A stretch of DNA of 33,972 nt from an uncultured Lachnospiraceae bacterium (GTDB lineage Bacteria > Bacillota > Clostridia > Lachnospirales > Lachnospiraceae). The notes beneath the pieces were generated by a model that worked only from the letters and a program-made list of their open reading frames with translations, did not search any database and was not told the origin of the DNA. Below, piece by piece: positions 33,026 through 33,972 of this stretch (position 1 is its first letter; each line of letters begins with the position of its first letter). Location: positions 1 to 33,972 of the forward strand of contig CAJTUZ010000026.1 in the NCBI GenBank assembly GCA_910579735.1. The letters are read 5' to 3'. The translations under genes and the position numbers were made by a program.

Positions 33026-33619
33026 TTACTTGGAATATAACTCGACAATAAGCATTTCGTCTACAGGAACATCGATCATTTCTCTTGTAGGAAGATATTT
33101 TATGGTTCCTTTCATTGCTTCCTGATCTACTTCCATCCACTCAGGTACCAATCTTCCTCCTGTTATTTCAAGGATATCTTTATATCTCTGTAAGGATTTT
33201 GATTTTTCTCTTATTTCAATTACGTCTCCGGCCTTTACCTGATAAGAGGGTATCTGTACAGGTTTACCGTTTACAAGAAAGTGTTTATGTCCGACTATCT
33301 GTCTTGCTTCTCTTCTTGTTCTTGCAAAACCCATTCTGAAAACAATGCTGTCCAGTCTGCTCTCTAACATAACCATCAGGTTTTCACCGGTCATGCCTTT
33401 CATTCTTTCAGCCTTTTCATAATAGTTTCTGAAAGGTTTCTCAAGTACGCCATAGATAAATTTTGCTTTCTGTTTTTCTCTTAACTGAAGACCATATTCG
33501 CTGATTTTCTTACCAGCTCTTCTGGATGTTCTGTTCGATTTCTTGTCATATCCTAAAAATGTAGGATCTAAATCAAGGGATCTGCATCTTTTTAATACAG
33601 GAACTCTGTTTACTGCCAT
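33026..33619 (-). CDS. rpsD: 30S ribosomal protein S4
   Basis: This 197-residue protein has the S4 N-terminal domain (VPVLKRCRSLDLDPTFLGYD) and the S4 RNA-binding fold (MLESRLDSIVFRMGFARTRR, then ARQIVGHKHFLVNG). It starts 16S rRNA 5'-domain assembly and in many bacteria also represses its own operon. No zinc-knuckle cysteine cluster: only C12 is present, so this is the C-minus S4 form. AAAGGAG is 6 nt from ATG 33619. In this organism it stays within the alpha operon, unlike B. subtilis where rpsD is separate. Confidence 0.98.
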   Translation of the reverse strand: MAVNRVPVLKRCRSLDLDPTFLGYDKKSNRTSRRAGKKISEYGLQLREKQKAKFIYGVLEKPFRNYYEKAERMKGMTGENLMVMLESRLDSIVFRMGFARTRREARQIVGHKHFLVNGKPVQIPSYQVKAGDVIEIREKSKSLQRYKDILEITGGRLVPEWMEVDQEAMKGTIKYLPTREMIDVPVDEMLIVELYSK

Positions 33620-33634
33620 AATCGGCTCCTTTCT

Positions 33635-33704
33635 AAGAGGGGTTACCTCTTTGGGATTCTGCTTTTATCTGCAGAATCTGTTGTTTACAATACCGCCGCA
33701 GCGG
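33635..33704 (-). promoter_or_regulatory. Cluster of three hairpins between rpsK and rpsD
   Basis: The 113-bp spacer holds AAGAGG/CCTCTT (33635-33651), GATTCTGC/GCAGAATC (33655-33678, 8-bp perfect stem, 8-nt loop) and CCGC/GCGG (33693-33704). The last lie just before the S4 ribosome-binding site. S4 is a known autoregulator, so this may be its target on the mRNA. No terminator-type U-run follows. Confidence 0.5.
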
Positions 33705-33732
33705 CATTTTCTTCCAACGGGTTTCCTATTTA

Positions 33733-33972
33733 TTAAACGCGGCGGCGTTTCGGCGGACGGCATCCGTTATGCGGTACAGGTGTTACGTCACGGATACTTG
33801 TTACTTCCAGTCCGCATGCCTGAAGCGCACGAATAGCAGCTTCACGGCCTGAACCCGGGCCTTTTACCATAACATCAACTGTTTTCAAACCATGAATCAA
33901 AGCAGCTTTTGTCGCTGTTTCTGCAGCCATCTGTGCTGCATATGGAGTAGATTTCCTTGAACCTCTAAATCC
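33733..33972 (-). CDS. rpsK: 30S ribosomal protein S11 (partial)
   Basis: The frame is open to the window edge. It reads GFRGSRKSTPYAAQMA at its visible start, so the ATG at 33930 is internal and the true start is beyond the window. The C-terminal half is canonical S11: VMVKGPGSGREAAIRALQ and VTPVPHNGCRPPKRRRV, the basic tail that contacts 16S rRNA and the mRNA path. About 80 of the usual roughly 130 residues are seen. Confidence 0.97.
   Translation of the reverse strand, partial: GFRGSRKSTPYAAQMAAETATKAALIHGLKTVDVMVKGPGSGREAAIRALQACGLEVTSIRDVTPVPHNGCRPPKRRRV

Overview
The window looks like a chromosomal segment of a low-to-moderate GC Gram-positive Clostridia, most likely a Lachnospiraceae-type gut bacterium. 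The signs are consensus sigma-A promoters with strong AGGAGG ribosome-binding sites, a Firmicutes T7SSb locus, the order rpsK-rpsD-rpoA-rplQ / ecfA1-ecfA2-ecfT-truA-rplM-rpsI, and a long L17 with a central insertion. The species cannot be named from sequence alone. All genes are on the minus strand (transcribed from high to low coordinates) except two at 22496-24201.

Region 1 (1-16951) is a type VII secretion (T7SSb/Ess) locus. In transcription order it reads: a sigma-A promoter with a terminator-like hairpin just behind it, EsaA, a WXG100 protein (EsxA-like), an EssA-like membrane protein, a frameshifted small ORF, a Lap1-like coiled-coil protein, a YukD/EsaB ubiquitin-fold protein, a Lap2-like helical protein, an LXG-like effector with a C-terminal CHAP peptidoglycan-hydrolase domain, two paralogous YARHG lipoproteins each followed by a decayed gene remnant, EssB, and EssC. 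After EssC come an EsxC-position helical protein, a WXG protein in the EsxB position, an EsaE-like (DUF5081-like) chaperone candidate, an EsxD-position helical protein, and a gene cut by the window start. That last order matches Staphylococcus aureus essC-esxC-esxB-esaE-esxD-esaD, so the truncated gene sits where a toxin would be. The locus therefore carries at least one complete effector module (Lap1/Lap2/LXG-CHAP plus lipoproteins) inside the core secretion operon, and probably the head of a second one.

Region 2 (17133-22391) is housekeeping: an RdgB/HAM1-type NTP pyrophosphatase with its own promoter; rplM-rpsI with an exact-consensus promoter and a structured L13-leader-like 5' UTR; and ecfA1-ecfA2-ecfT-truA, the shared energizing module of ECF vitamin transporters plus a tRNA pseudouridine synthase.

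Region 3 (22496-31258) separates rplQ from ecfA1. It holds a membrane-anchored M15 (VanY-like) peptidase and an ECF transporter S component on the plus strand. Convergent to them is a galactoside-utilisation operon: TetR regulator, GH2 beta-galactosidase, GPH-family sugar symporter, GH36 alpha-galactosidase. The TetR promoter is bracketed by two similar partially palindromic sites.

Region 4 (31280-33972) is the end of the alpha ribosomal operon: rpsK (partial), rpsD, rpoA, rplQ and a terminator. Between rpoA and rplQ lie two tandem 36-nt stem-loops with conserved loops and different but fully paired stems.

The most promising leads for new biology are the LXG-CHAP effector with its duplicated YARHG lipoproteins (a possible extracellular-immunity pairing, or an EssH-like wall-passage enzyme), the hairpin/promoter architecture ahead of esaA, and the rpoA-rplQ twin hairpins.
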